Source: Gluconacetobacter johannae
Lineage (GTDB): Bacteria; Pseudomonadota; Alphaproteobacteria; Acetobacterales; Acetobacteraceae
NCBI RefSeq assembly: GCF_014174305.1
Contig: NZ_JABEQH010000002.1
Coordinates: 1 to 64,000, forward strand
Length of the DNA: 64,000 nucleotides
Direction of reading: 5' to 3'
The notes under the pieces are model-generated. The model searched no databases. It worked only from the letters and a program-made list of their open reading frames with translations, and was not told the origin of the DNA. Of this stretch, positions 52,357 through 60,962 are shown piece after piece. Position numbers and translations under genes: made by a program. Within the stretch, counting starts at the first letter, position 1; every line of letters begins with the position of its first letter.

Positions 52357-53523
52357 ATGACGCACCCTCGTCCTTCCCGTGCCGTCCTTCTCGCCGCCGG
52401 CGCGTCGCTGGCGCTGGCCGGCTGCGACCGCAAGGCCGCCCCACCCGCACCGCCGCCGCAGGCGGTGGGCGTCATCACCCTGCGCGCCAGCCCGGTCGAG
52501 CTGACCACCGACCTGCCGGGCCGGACCGAGGCGGTGGAGATCGCGCAGGTCCGCCCCCAGGTGAACGGCGTCATCCAGAAGCGGCTGTTCGTCGAAGGCT
52601 CGGACGTCACCGCGGGCCAGCAGCTCTATCAGATCGACCCGTCCGCGTACCAGGCCACCTATGATTCGGCGCATGCCCAACTGCTGCGCGCCCAGGCCGC
52701 CCGGGTCACGGCCCAGGCCCGGCTGGACCGCTACGGCCCGCTGGCCCGCGCCCACGCCGTCAGCCGGCAGGATTACGATGACGCCCTGGCCACCGCGCGG
52801 GAAGCCGACGCCGACATCGCCCTGGCCCGCGCCACCATGAGCGGGGCGGCGGTCAATCTGGCCTATACGCGCGTGCTGTCGCCCATCAGCGGCCGCATCG
52901 GCCGGTCGCTGATGACGGTGGGCGCGCTGGCGACCGTCAACCAGACCTCCAACCTGTCGGTCGTCACCCGGCTCGACCCGATCTATGTCGACGTGAACCT
53001 GCCCGCCACGCGCCTGCTGGAACTGCGGCGCGAGCTGAAGCAGGGCCGGCTGAGCCGCGCCGGCGCCGACGCCGCGACCGTCAGCCTGACGCTGGAGGAC
53101 GGCAGCAGCTACGAAACCCAGGGCCGCCTGGAATTCTCCGAGGTCAACGTGGACGAAACGACGGCGACCGTCGTCGTCCGCGCCGTGTTCCCCAACCCCG
53201 AGCACCTGCTGCTGCCGGGGATGTACGTGCACGCCGAATTGCAGGAAGGCGTCGATCCCACCGCCCTGCGCGTGCCGCAGGTGGCGGTGACGCGCACCCC
53301 GCACGGCGACCCCGTCGTCATGGTCGTCGGCGCGGACAAGAAGGTGTCGATCCGCCCCGTCACCACGGGGCCGGCCGTCGGTACCGACTGGATCGTGACC
53401 GCGGGGCTGAAGCCCGGCGAGCAGGTCGTGGTCAGCGGCCTGCAGAAAATTCACCCCGGCGACACCGTCAATCCCAGCGAGGTCGCACAAACGGATGCCC
53501 CCCAGGGGCAGAAGGCGGGATAA
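52357..53523 (+). CDS. RND efflux periplasmic adaptor (membrane fusion) lipoprotein
   Basis: A 388-residue periplasmic adaptor of an AcrAB-type pump. A lipoprotein signal ends at C23 (lipobox LAGC). Then come a lipoyl part (VRPQVNGVIQKRLFVEGSDVTAGQQLYQIDPS), an alpha-hairpin (residues about 105-165), a second lipoyl half with SPISGRIGRS and beta-barrel and membrane-proximal domains. It bridges the inner-membrane pump and the outer-membrane channel. The ATG at 52357 was chosen over a TTG at 52345. The pump gene starts six bases after the stop. Confidence 0.95.
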   Translation: MTHPRPSRAVLLAAGASLALAGCDRKAAPPAPPPQAVGVITLRASPVELTTDLPGRTEAVEIAQVRPQVNGVIQKRLFVEGSDVTAGQQLYQIDPSAYQATYDSAHAQLLRAQAARVTAQARLDRYGPLARAHAVSRQDYDDALATAREADADIALARATMSGAAVNLAYTRVLSPISGRIGRSLMTVGALATVNQTSNLSVVTRLDPIYVDVNLPATRLLELRRELKQGRLSRAGADAATVSLTLEDGSSYETQGRLEFSEVNVDETTATVVVRAVFPNPEHLLLPGMYVHAELQEGVDPTALRVPQVAVTRTPHGDPVVMVVGADKKVSIRPVTTGPAVGTDWIVTAGLKPGEQVVVSGLQKIHPGDTVNPSEVAQTDAPQGQKAG

Positions 53524-53529
53524 TCGTCC

Positions 53530-56500
53530 ATGTCGCGTTTCTTCATCGACAGGCCCATCTTCGCATGGGTCATCGGCCTGGTCATCATGCTGGTCGGCGC
53601 CGTTTCGGTCTTCCGCCTGCCGATCGCCCAGTACCCCTCCATCGCGCCGCCGCAGATCGCCATCAGCGTCACCTATCCCGGCGCGTCGGCCGAAACGGTC
53701 AACAACACCGTCGTGCGGCCCATCCTGCAGCAGATGTACGGGCTGGACCACCTCGAGTACGTCTCGGCGCAGTCCTATGCCAGCGGGCAGATGGAAATCG
53801 ACCTGACGTTCGAGCAGGGAACCAACCCCGACATCGCGCAGGTCCAGGTGCAGAACAAGCTGCAGCTCGCCCAGCCGCGCCTGCCGGTCGAAGTCACGGC
53901 CCAGGGCCTGACCGTCACCAAGGCGGTCAAGAACTTCATGCTGGTCCTGGCCTTCATCTCGACCGACGGGTCCATGTCGGGCTTCGACATCGCCGATTAC
54001 GTGGCGTCGAACGTCTCCGACCCGATCAGCCGCGTCTCGGGGGTGGGCGACCATACGCTGTTCGGCTCGGAATACGCGATGCGTATCTGGCTGGACCCCG
54101 GCAAGCTGTTCAAGTACGGCCTGACCATCAATGATGTGCAGGCGGCGATCGTGGCCCAGAACATCCAGGTCTCGTCCGGCGAGATCGGCGGCCTGCCCGC
54201 CAAGCCCGGCGCGCGCCTGGACGCCACCATCATCGGCCCGACCCGCCTGACCTCGCCCGAGGAATTCGGCGCCATCCTGCTGCGCGTGCAGCAGGGCGGC
54301 TCGCAGGTACGCATCCGCGACGTGGCGCGGGTCGAACTGGGGCCGCAAAGCTACACCGTCAGCTCGTACTACAATAACAAGCCCACGGTCGGCATGGCGC
54401 TGAAGCTGGCGCCCGGGGCGAACCAGCTGACGACCGAAACCGCCGTGCGCGCCGAGATCGACCAGCTGTCGAAATTCTTCCCGCCGGGGCTGAAGGTCGT
54501 CTATCCGCTGGATACCGAACCCTTCATCGTGCTGTCGATCAAGGAAGTCGTCATCACCCTGCTCGAGGCCATCGGCCTGGTGTTCCTGGTGATGCTGGTG
54601 TTCCTGCAGAACTTCCGCGCGACGCTGATCCCGACCATCGCCGTGCCGGTGGTGCTGCTGGGCACGTTCGGAGTGCTGGCGGCGCTGGGGTTCACCATCA
54701 ACACCCTGACCATGCTGGCCATGGTGCTGGCCGTCGGCCTGCTGGTCGACGACGCCATCGTCGTGGTGGAAAACGTCGAGCGCGTGATGGCGGAAAAGAA
54801 GCTGTCGCCCAAGGAAGCTGCGCGCGTGTCGATGGACGAGATCTCGGGCGCACTGGTCGGCATCGTGCTGGTGCTGACCTCGGTCTTCCTGCCGATGGCG
54901 GCCTTCGGCGGGTCCACCGGCGTGATCTACCGCCAGTTCTCGATCACCATCGTGTCCGCCATGTGGCTGTCGGTCCTGGTCGCCATGATTATGACGCCGG
55001 CGCTGTGCGGCACGATGCTCAAGCCCGGCACGCACGAGAAGACGCACGGGCCGGCCGGCTGGTTCAACCGCACGTTCGAGCGCACGAACCGCGGCTATCA
55101 GTCCGGCATCCGCTGGATGCTGGAGCGCTCGGTGCTGTCGCTGGTGCTGTATGTGGCGGTCACCGGCCTGACGGTGTTCCTGTTCACCCGCATCCCCGGC
55201 GGCTTCCTGCCCGACGAGGACCAGGGGCTGGTGTTCGGCCAGGTGACGACGCCACCGGGCTCGACCAAGGAGCAGACGGCCGCGATCAACCGCAAGGTCA
55301 CCGACTACATCCTCAAATCCGAGGGCGACAACGTCGTCTCGGTCTTCTCGATGAACGGCTTCAACTTCGCGGGGCAGGGCCAGAATGCCGGCGCGTTCTT
55401 CATCCGGCTGAAGGACTGGGACGTCCGCCCGGGGGCGGCGCGCACGTCCTCGGCCGTGGCCATGCGGGTGATGATGCATTTCTGGGGCGACCCCGAGGCG
55501 CAGATCTTCGCCATCAACCCGCCGGCGGTGCTGGAACTGGGCAACGCGACCGGCTTCGACCTGGAACTGGAGGATCGCGGGCATCTGGGGCATGACAAGC
55601 TGCTGGCCGCCCGCAACCAGATCCTGATGGCGGCCGCGAAGGACCCGCGCCTGGTGGCGGTGCGCCCCAACGGCATGGAGGACGCGCCCCAGTACCTTCT
55701 GGATATCGACCGCGAGAAGGCGAACGCGCTGGGCATCACCAATGCCGAGATCAACATCACCATCCAGGGCGCGCTGGCCTCGATCTACGTCAACCAGTTC
55801 ATGCGCGACGACCGCGTGAAGCAGGTCTACATCCAGGGCGAGCCCGACGCCCGCATGCTGCCCGGCGACCTGGATAAATGGTACCTGCGTAACGTGACGA
55901 ACGGGCTGGTGCCCTTCAACGCCTTCGCGTCCGGCAAATGGATCGTCGGCCCGCAGAAGGTCGAGGATTACAACGGGCTGAACGCGTTCGAAATCCTGGG
56001 CCAGCCCGCGCCGGGCTACAGCACCGGCGCCGCCGTCACCGCCATTCAGGAAGCGCTGGCCAAGCTGCCGCCGGGCATCGGCTATGAATGGACCGGCCTG
56101 TCGTTCGAGCAGATGGCCTCCGGTTCGTCCACCGGGCCGCTCTATGCCCTGGCCGCGACGGTCATCCTGCTCTGCCTCGCAGCCCTGTACGAAAGCTGGG
56201 CGATTCCCTTCGCGGTGCTGCTGGTCATCCCGCTGGGCGTGCTGGGCGCCCTGGTGGCGACCCTGACGCGGGGTCTGGCGAACGACGTCTATTTCCAGGT
56301 CGGGCTGCTGACCACCGTGGGGCTGGCGGTCAAGAACGCCATCCTGATCGTGGAATTCGCCAAGGCGTTCTTCGAAGCCGGGGACGACCTGCTCGAGGCC
56401 GTGGTCAAGGCCGGGCGCGAACGCCTGCGCCCCATCCTGATGACGTCCATCGCCTTCGTCTGCGGCGTGTTTCCGCTGGCCATCTCGACCGGGGCCGGGT

Positions 56501-56691
56501 CGGGCGCGCGCGTCGCCATCGGCACCGCCGTGGTCGGCGGCATGCTGTCGGCGACGCTGCTGGCCATCTATTTCGTGCCGCTGTTCTTCGTTCTGGTGCT
56601 GCGGCTGTTCCGGGTGACCCGGATCAAGGACCGGACGGACCCGCACGCGCCGCCGTCCGGGGCCCCGCTTCCGTCCGGTCAGGAGAAATAA
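53530..56691 (+). CDS. RND multidrug efflux transporter (AcrB/MexB type)
   Basis: A 1053-residue trimeric inner-membrane proton antiporter. It opens MSRFFIDRPIFAWVIGLVIMLVG, and has twelve spans in two halves separated by large periplasmic domains. The Asp-Asp proton-relay pair lies in span 4 (VLAVGLLVDDAIVVVENVERV) and Lys in the tenth span (VGLAVKNAILIVEFAKAF). The HAE1-type C-terminal motif GTAVVGGMLSATLLAIYFVPLF is present. It pumps lipophilic drugs or solvents out of the cell with the adjacent adaptor and channel. Confidence 0.97.
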   Translation: MSRFFIDRPIFAWVIGLVIMLVGAVSVFRLPIAQYPSIAPPQIAISVTYPGASAETVNNTVVRPILQQMYGLDHLEYVSAQSYASGQMEIDLTFEQGTNPDIAQVQVQNKLQLAQPRLPVEVTAQGLTVTKAVKNFMLVLAFISTDGSMSGFDIADYVASNVSDPISRVSGVGDHTLFGSEYAMRIWLDPGKLFKYGLTINDVQAAIVAQNIQVSSGEIGGLPAKPGARLDATIIGPTRLTSPEEFGAILLRVQQGGSQVRIRDVARVELGPQSYTVSSYYNNKPTVGMALKLAPGANQLTTETAVRAEIDQLSKFFPPGLKVVYPLDTEPFIVLSIKEVVITLLEAIGLVFLVMLVFLQNFRATLIPTIAVPVVLLGTFGVLAALGFTINTLTMLAMVLAVGLLVDDAIVVVENVERVMAEKKLSPKEAARVSMDEISGALVGIVLVLTSVFLPMAAFGGSTGVIYRQFSITIVSAMWLSVLVAMIMTPALCGTMLKPGTHEKTHGPAGWFNRTFERTNRGYQSGIRWMLERSVLSLVLYVAVTGLTVFLFTRIPGGFLPDEDQGLVFGQVTTPPGSTKEQTAAINRKVTDYILKSEGDNVVSVFSMNGFNFAGQGQNAGAFFIRLKDWDVRPGAARTSSAVAMRVMMHFWGDPEAQIFAINPPAVLELGNATGFDLELEDRGHLGHDKLLAARNQILMAAAKDPRLVAVRPNGMEDAPQYLLDIDREKANALGITNAEINITIQGALASIYVNQFMRDDRVKQVYIQGEPDARMLPGDLDKWYLRNVTNGLVPFNAFASGKWIVGPQKVEDYNGLNAFEILGQPAPGYSTGAAVTAIQEALAKLPPGIGYEWTGLSFEQMASGSSTGPLYALAATVILLCLAALYESWAIPFAVLLVIPLGVLGALVATLTRGLANDVYFQVGLLTTVGLAVKNAILIVEFAKAFFEAGDDLLEAVVKAGRERLRPILMTSIAFVCGVFPLAISTGAGSGARVAIGTAVVGGMLSATLLAIYFVPLFFVLVLRLFRVTRIKDRTDPHAPPSGAPLPSGQEK

Positions 56692-56695
56692 GTCG

Positions 56696-58213
56696 ATGAA
56701 GGGAGTTCTCCATCCGCGCCGGGCGGCGCTGCTGCTGATGGCGGCCCTGCCCGGATGCACCATGATTCCGGACTACAAGCGCCCGGCGCTGCCGGTGTCG
56801 GCAGCCTGGCCGCAGGGCGCGGCCTATCACGCCAGCGGTACCGGCCAGACTGGCCCTGGGCAGATCGGCACTGCCGCGTCCGACCTGGGCTGGCGCGATT
56901 TCTTCGTCGATCCGCGCCTGCAGGCGGTCATTGCGCTGGCGGTGCGTGAAAACCGCGACCTGCGCTCGGCCGCGTACGCGGTCATCCAGGCGCAGGGTCA
57001 GTACCGGGTGCAGCATGCCTCGCTGTTCCCACAGATCGGCGCGACCGGCCAGGCGATATACCAGGGACCGTCCGACAACGCGGGCCTCAGCTTCGCGCCG
57101 GGGCTGGGGCGCAATGTCGGCACCTTCCGCTATTATTCGGCCGGCATCGGCTTCTCATCCTACGAGATCGACCTGTTCGGCCGCATCCGCAGCCTGTCGC
57201 GCGAGGCGACGGACGAGATGATGAGCCAGGCGGAAAACCAGCGCGGTGTGCTCATCAGCGTGATCTCGCAGGTCGCGACGACCTATGTGGCCTGGCTGGC
57301 CGACCACGAACAACTGCGCGTGACGGAACAGACCCTGGCCTCGCAGCAGGAAAGCCTGCGCCTGACCCAGGCGCGTTTCGACCGGGGCGAAACCGACCAG
57401 CTGACCCTGCGGCAGGTCGAGACCGAGGTCGAACAGGCGGCGGCGAACCGCGCCCAGTACCAGCGCCAGGTGGCGCAGGACGAAAACCAGTTGGTGCTGC
57501 TGGTGGGCGCGCCGCTGCCGGCCGACCTGCCGCCGCCCGCGCCGTTCGGCCATCAGACCGTGATGGCCGACCTGCCGGCCGGCGTGCCGTCGGACCTGCT
57601 GGACCGGCGGCCGGACGTCGTGTCGGCGGAATATGCCCTGCTGTCGGCCAATGACGATATCGGGGCCGCGCGCGCCGCCTTCTTCCCGCGCCTGATCCTG
57701 ACGGCGTCGGACGGGGTGTCCAGCCTGCAGTTCCGCAACCTGTTCACCTCGGGCGGCACCGCGTGGGGGATCAACCCGCAGATACAGGTGCCTCTGCTGA
57801 CCTGGGGACAGAACGAGGGGTCGCTCCAGGTCTCGAAGGCGCGGCGCAACCAGCGGCTGATGGCGTATGAAAAGGCGATCCAGACCGCGTTCCGCGAGGT
57901 GTCGGACGCGCTGGCCGCCCGATCGACCTATCTGGACCAGTCCCGCCAGATCGACGCGCTGGTCGTATCGTCGGCCGACGCCTACCGGCTGGCGCGGATG
58001 CGCTTCGACGCGGGGGTGGATTCCTACCTGACGACGCTGGACTCGCAGCGCACGCTCTATACCGCGCAGCAGAACCAGATCGTGGTGCAGGAAGCGCGCT
58101 ACCAGAACCTGATTACCGTCTACCGGGCGCTGGGCGGGGGCTGGATGGAACATGCCCCCGTCGCCACCACCCCGGCCCGGACGGCCGGGGGGACTCGTCC
58201 CACCGCCGGCTGA
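56696..58213 (+). CDS. RND outer-membrane channel lipoprotein (NodT/OprM type)
   Basis: A 505-residue TolC-like outer-membrane channel. A lipoprotein signal ends at C21 (LPGC). The mature part has two OEP repeats, with the LGWRDFFVDPRLQAVIALAVRENRDLRSAAY start and the DLLDRRPDVVSAEYALLSANDDIGAARAAFFPRLILTAS motif typical of NodT lipoproteins. The Pro-rich C-terminus is short. Four bases separate it from the pump gene. A clear terminator (58246-58268) follows. Confidence 0.95.
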   Translation: MKGVLHPRRAALLLMAALPGCTMIPDYKRPALPVSAAWPQGAAYHASGTGQTGPGQIGTAASDLGWRDFFVDPRLQAVIALAVRENRDLRSAAYAVIQAQGQYRVQHASLFPQIGATGQAIYQGPSDNAGLSFAPGLGRNVGTFRYYSAGIGFSSYEIDLFGRIRSLSREATDEMMSQAENQRGVLISVISQVATTYVAWLADHEQLRVTEQTLASQQESLRLTQARFDRGETDQLTLRQVETEVEQAAANRAQYQRQVAQDENQLVLLVGAPLPADLPPPAPFGHQTVMADLPAGVPSDLLDRRPDVVSAEYALLSANDDIGAARAAFFPRLILTASDGVSSLQFRNLFTSGGTAWGINPQIQVPLLTWGQNEGSLQVSKARRNQRLMAYEKAIQTAFREVSDALAARSTYLDQSRQIDALVVSSADAYRLARMRFDAGVDSYLTTLDSQRTLYTAQQNQIVVQEARYQNLITVYRALGGGWMEHAPVATTPARTAGGTRPTAG

Positions 58214-58245
58214 CCGCCGGGGTGCCGGACGGCGCGATTGCCAAA

Positions 58246-58268
58246 GGCGGGCCCAGGGCCCGCCTTTT
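58246..58268 (+). terminator. Intrinsic terminator after the RND operon
   Basis: GGCGGGCC (58246-58253) with GGCCCGCC (58257-58264), a CAG loop, then TTTT. It closes the three-gene efflux operon. Confidence 0.75.
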
Positions 58269-58319
58269 CGCGTTTCGGGCCAGGACGTTACGCAATAGCC
58301 GATGGTCACGACCCGCGTA

Positions 58320-58350
58320 TATTGTGCAGTGCAATGTATTGTGCACTGCA
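58320..58350. promoter_or_regulatory. Operator-like repeats upstream of structured RNA
   Basis: TATTGTGCA occurs twice as a direct repeat (58320-58328, 58337-58345), and TGCAGTGCA/TGCACTGCA (58325-58333, 58342-58350) form an exact 9-bp inverted repeat with an eight-base centre. This looks like a binding site for a dimeric regulator; the following stretch (58360-58390) is very AT-rich, suiting a promoter. Confidence 0.5.
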
Positions 58351-58422
58351 ACAAAAGCAGTTACCTACGTTTATTTATATATTTCCGTTGACGGCCAGAA
58401 AAAAACCGGTCATTAAAGGCTC

Positions 58423-58572
58423 ACCAGAGCGAGAAGACCGGAACGGCCCCGCTCCCGAGAACAAGAAACCTGCGGCAATGCGATCGCGGGAACAAAAAAA
58501 GCCAGGGGTCGTGATGCCCCTGGGACCTGATTAGACAAGGGGTGCATCGCAGTGCGGTGCACCTCTTTTTTT
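58423..58572 (+). ncRNA. Candidate structured small RNA or attenuator leader
   Basis: A stretch of stems separated by A-rich links: CCGGTC (58406-58411) with GACCGG (58436-58441) enclosing a GCTC-ACCA-GAGC hairpin; CCCGC (58448-58452) with GCGGG (58486-58490); CCAGGGG (58502-58508) with CCCCTGG (58517-58523). A strong terminator follows: GGTGCATCGC (58541-58550) pairs with GCGGTGCACC (58554-58563, one G-T pair), then T-rich sequence to 58572. A possible promoter is TTGACG (58388) with a weak CATTAA (58411). The next gene starts at 58641, so this is either a free RNA of about 150 bases or a leader. No known RNA family was recognised. Confidence 0.4.
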
Positions 58573-58640
58573 GTTCAATTTTTCGCGACACCCGCTAAAA
58601 CCCCGACGAGCAAACCCGCCGGAGTGAAAAGACGCAGGCC

Positions 58641-59321
58641 GTGAAAACCCAACCCCAGGATCCCAGGCTGGTCATCGCCGTCATCATGGTGACCGTCGCG
58701 ATGGGGGCGCTGGACGCCATTTCGCTGACGCATCTGCAGGTCTTCACCGGCTATATGACCGCGACGGTCATCCTGATCGCCGTGCACCTGGTCTCGGCCC
58801 AATCCATCCTCGGCCCGGGGCTGCTGGCCATCGCCTCCTATCTGGTCGGCGCGGCGCTGGGCGGGCGGCTGGTGCGGCGCGCGCATTCGCGCCGGCGTAC
58901 CGTGGCCGACCTGCTGATGGGGGTGGGCGTGCTGATCCTGGCGGCGGCGGCGGTCTGGTGGACCGACATGGTAGGGCGCTACTACGTCACCCTGGTCATC
59001 ATGGCCGTCGCGATGGGGTTGCAGACCTCGGCCACCCGCCATGCCCAGGTCACGGACCTGACCCTGCCGGCGGCGACGCTGCTGCTGCATGGGCTGGTGC
59101 ACGACAGCCGCCTGGCCGGCGGCCCCGCGCGCGGCACCTGGCGGCGCCTTGCCGCCATCTTCGGCCTGTTCGGCGGGGCGGCGGTGGGTGCGTGGGCATC
59201 CAGCCGGTCGGTGCCGATCGCGATCGCGCTGGTCGGGCTGACCATCACCGGCGCGGGGTTCCTGCTCTATCTTCGCGATCACCCGCTATTGGAACGGCTG
59301 GAAAACGTCAGCCCGCTTTGA
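58641..59321 (+). CDS. DUF1275 (YoaK) family membrane protein
   Basis: A 226-residue inner-membrane protein with six hydrophobic segments. It opens PRLVIAVIMVTVAMGALDAISLTHLQVFTGYMTATVIL, a family pattern with the GxxDA and F.G.MTAT motifs; the QTSATR segment is also conserved. Function is not known in the family. It lies just after the structured RNA candidate, so its expression may depend on read-through of the terminator at 58541-58572. It ends at a dispersed repeat shared with the convergent pyruvate kinase gene. Confidence 0.82.
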   Translation: MKTQPQDPRLVIAVIMVTVAMGALDAISLTHLQVFTGYMTATVILIAVHLVSAQSILGPGLLAIASYLVGAALGGRLVRRAHSRRRTVADLLMGVGVLILAAAAVWWTDMVGRYYVTLVIMAVAMGLQTSATRHAQVTDLTLPAATLLLHGLVHDSRLAGGPARGTWRRLAAIFGLFGGAAVGAWASSRSVPIAIALVGLTITGAGFLLYLRDHPLLERLENVSPL

Positions 59322-59332
59322 AGGGTCGCATC

Positions 59333-59446
59333 GGGCTTCGCCCGAACCCACCAGGGCCTGAGGCCCTGGACCCCGATCATGAATGAAAACAACCGGGTTT
59401 CCAAAGGGCAATGCCCTTTGGCGGGTTTCAGGGCAGCGCCCTGAGG
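59333..59446. repeat. Dispersed 3'-end repeat, copy 11
   Basis: Between convergent DUF1275 and pyruvate kinase genes. Modules in order: TTCGCCCGAA, CCAGGGCCTGAGGCCCTGG, CCCCGATCATG, CCAAAGGGCAATGCCCTTTGG and CAGGGCAGCGCCCTG, the same order as 4124-4225. Confidence 0.8.
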
Positions 59447-59448
59447 CC

Positions 59449-60888
59449 TCAGGGCACGCGGGCGACGCGCAGCGTGTTGGTGCTGCCGGCGACGCCGAAG
59501 GGCAGGCCGGCGGCGATCACCACATTGTCGCCGGACCGGGCCAGGCCGCTGGACACGGCGGCTTCGACCGCCTGGTCGACCACCGTCTCGACGGTGCGGA
59601 CGGGGGTTTCCTGACCGACCGACTGCGCCAGAACGCCCCAGACGACGCACAGGCGGCGCGCGATCTCGTCGGTGGGCGTCAGGCCGATGATCGGGCAGGA
59701 CGGACGCTCGCGCGAAATACGCAGCGCCGTGGCGCCCGCCAGCGTGAAGGCCACGATGGCCCGCGCGTGGACGGTGGTGGCGATCTGGCCCGCCGCCGCG
59801 GCGATCGCATCGGCGACATAGCCCTCGGGCGCGGGGCAGCTTGCCTGCATGATCGACAGCCACACCGCGTCGTCCTCCACCCGGCTGACGATGCGGTTCA
59901 TGATGCCGACGGCCTCCAGCGGGAACTGGCCCGCCGCCGTCTCGGCGGACAGCATCACCGCGTCCGCGCCGTCGAACACGGCGGTCGCCACGTCCGACGC
60001 CTCGGCCCGGGTGGGGGTCGGGGCGCTTATCATGCTTTCCAGCATCTGGGTGGCGACCACCACCGGCTTGCCCATCTGGCGGGCCAGGCGGATGATCCGC
60101 TTCTGCGCCAGCGGCACGGCCTCGGGCGGCAGTTCCACGCCCAGATCGCCGCGCGCGACCATCACCGCATCGGACAGCCGGACGATCTCGTCCAGATTGT
60201 CCATCGCCTGCGGCTTCTCCACCTTGGTCATGATCCAGGCGCGGCCGGCGGCGATGGCGCGGGCTTCCTCGACATCCTCGGGGCGCTGGACGAAGGACAG
60301 GCCGATATATTCGACGCCCAGCTCCAGGGCGAAGTCCAGGTCCTTGCGGTCCTTTTCCGTCAGGGCCGGGATCGGCAGGACGATGTCGGGCACGTTCACG
60401 CCCTTGCGGTCCGACAGCACGCCGCCCACGGCGACGATCGTGTCCAGATGGTCGGGCCCGGTCGCGCTGACCACCAGGCGCAGCTTGCCGTCATCCAGCA
60501 GCAGGTTGCTGCCGACAGTGGCGGCATGGATGATCTCGGGGTGCGGCAGGCGCACGCGCGTGGCGTTGCCCGGCGCGTCGTGCAGGTCCAGCCGGAAGGC
60601 CGCCCCGGTTTCCAGCGTGACGCGGCCGTTCTCGAACGTGCCGACGCGCAGCTTGGGGCCCTGGACGTCGGCCAGGATCCCGATCGGCCGGCCCAGTTCG
60701 GCCTCGACGGACCGGATGATCTCGTGGCGCGCGGCATGGTCCGCATGCGTCCCGTGCGAAAAATTGAGGCGGAACACGTCGGCGCCCGCTTCGGCCAGGG
60801 CGCGGATCGTGGCCATGTCGGACGAGGCGGGGCCAAGCGTCGAGACGATCTTCGTTCGCCGGGGCCGGGGCGCGGAGACGATGGTCAT
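59449..60888 (-). CDS. pyk: Pyruvate kinase
   Basis: A 479-residue glycolytic enzyme that makes pyruvate and ATP from phosphoenolpyruvate. It begins TKIVSTLGPASSD, with RLNFSHGTH, ILADVQGPKLRVG, GVNVPDIVLPIPALTEKD and the active-site IMTKVEKPQAMDNLDEIVRLSDAVMVARGDLGVELP motif. VMLSAETAAGQFPLEAV is also present. Length is normal. The ATG at 60888 has AAGGAG at a better distance than the upstream in-frame ATG at 60894. A long perfect hairpin lies upstream of it. Confidence 0.97.
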   Translation of the reverse strand: MTIVSAPRPRRTKIVSTLGPASSDMATIRALAEAGADVFRLNFSHGTHADHAARHEIIRSVEAELGRPIGILADVQGPKLRVGTFENGRVTLETGAAFRLDLHDAPGNATRVRLPHPEIIHAATVGSNLLLDDGKLRLVVSATGPDHLDTIVAVGGVLSDRKGVNVPDIVLPIPALTEKDRKDLDFALELGVEYIGLSFVQRPEDVEEARAIAAGRAWIMTKVEKPQAMDNLDEIVRLSDAVMVARGDLGVELPPEAVPLAQKRIIRLARQMGKPVVVATQMLESMISAPTPTRAEASDVATAVFDGADAVMLSAETAAGQFPLEAVGIMNRIVSRVEDDAVWLSIMQASCPAPEGYVADAIAAAAGQIATTVHARAIVAFTLAGATALRISRERPSCPIIGLTPTDEIARRLCVVWGVLAQSVGQETPVRTVETVVDQAVEAAVSSGLARSGDNVVIAAGLPFGVAGSTNTLRVARVP

Positions 60889-60924
60889 GGGCATTTTCTC
60901 CTTCTGGATTTTTTTCTTCGACCG

Positions 60925-60955
60925 GCCCGCCGGTCCTCGAAACGGACCGGCGGGC
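60925..60955. other. 12-bp perfect hairpin upstream of pyruvate kinase
   Basis: GCCCGCCGGTCC (60925-60936) and GGACCGGCGGGC (60944-60955) around a seven-base loop, between the SH3 protein stop and the pyk start. On the minus strand it is followed by a run of A rather than T, so it does not fit an intrinsic terminator; it may stabilise the pyk messenger end. Confidence 0.5.
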
Positions 60956-60962
60956 GCGGAAG

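Noticed and set aside
52210-56763. A 1517-codon minus frame over the RND operon
   Set aside because: It is antisense to three clear efflux genes and is rich in Arg, Asp and Gln repeats typical of a GC-driven shadow.
58238-58534. A 98-codon frame through the structured RNA region
   Set aside because: Third-position GC in its second half is only about 55-60% by hand count, far below that of neighbouring genes, and it crosses several stems. RNA structure explains the region better.
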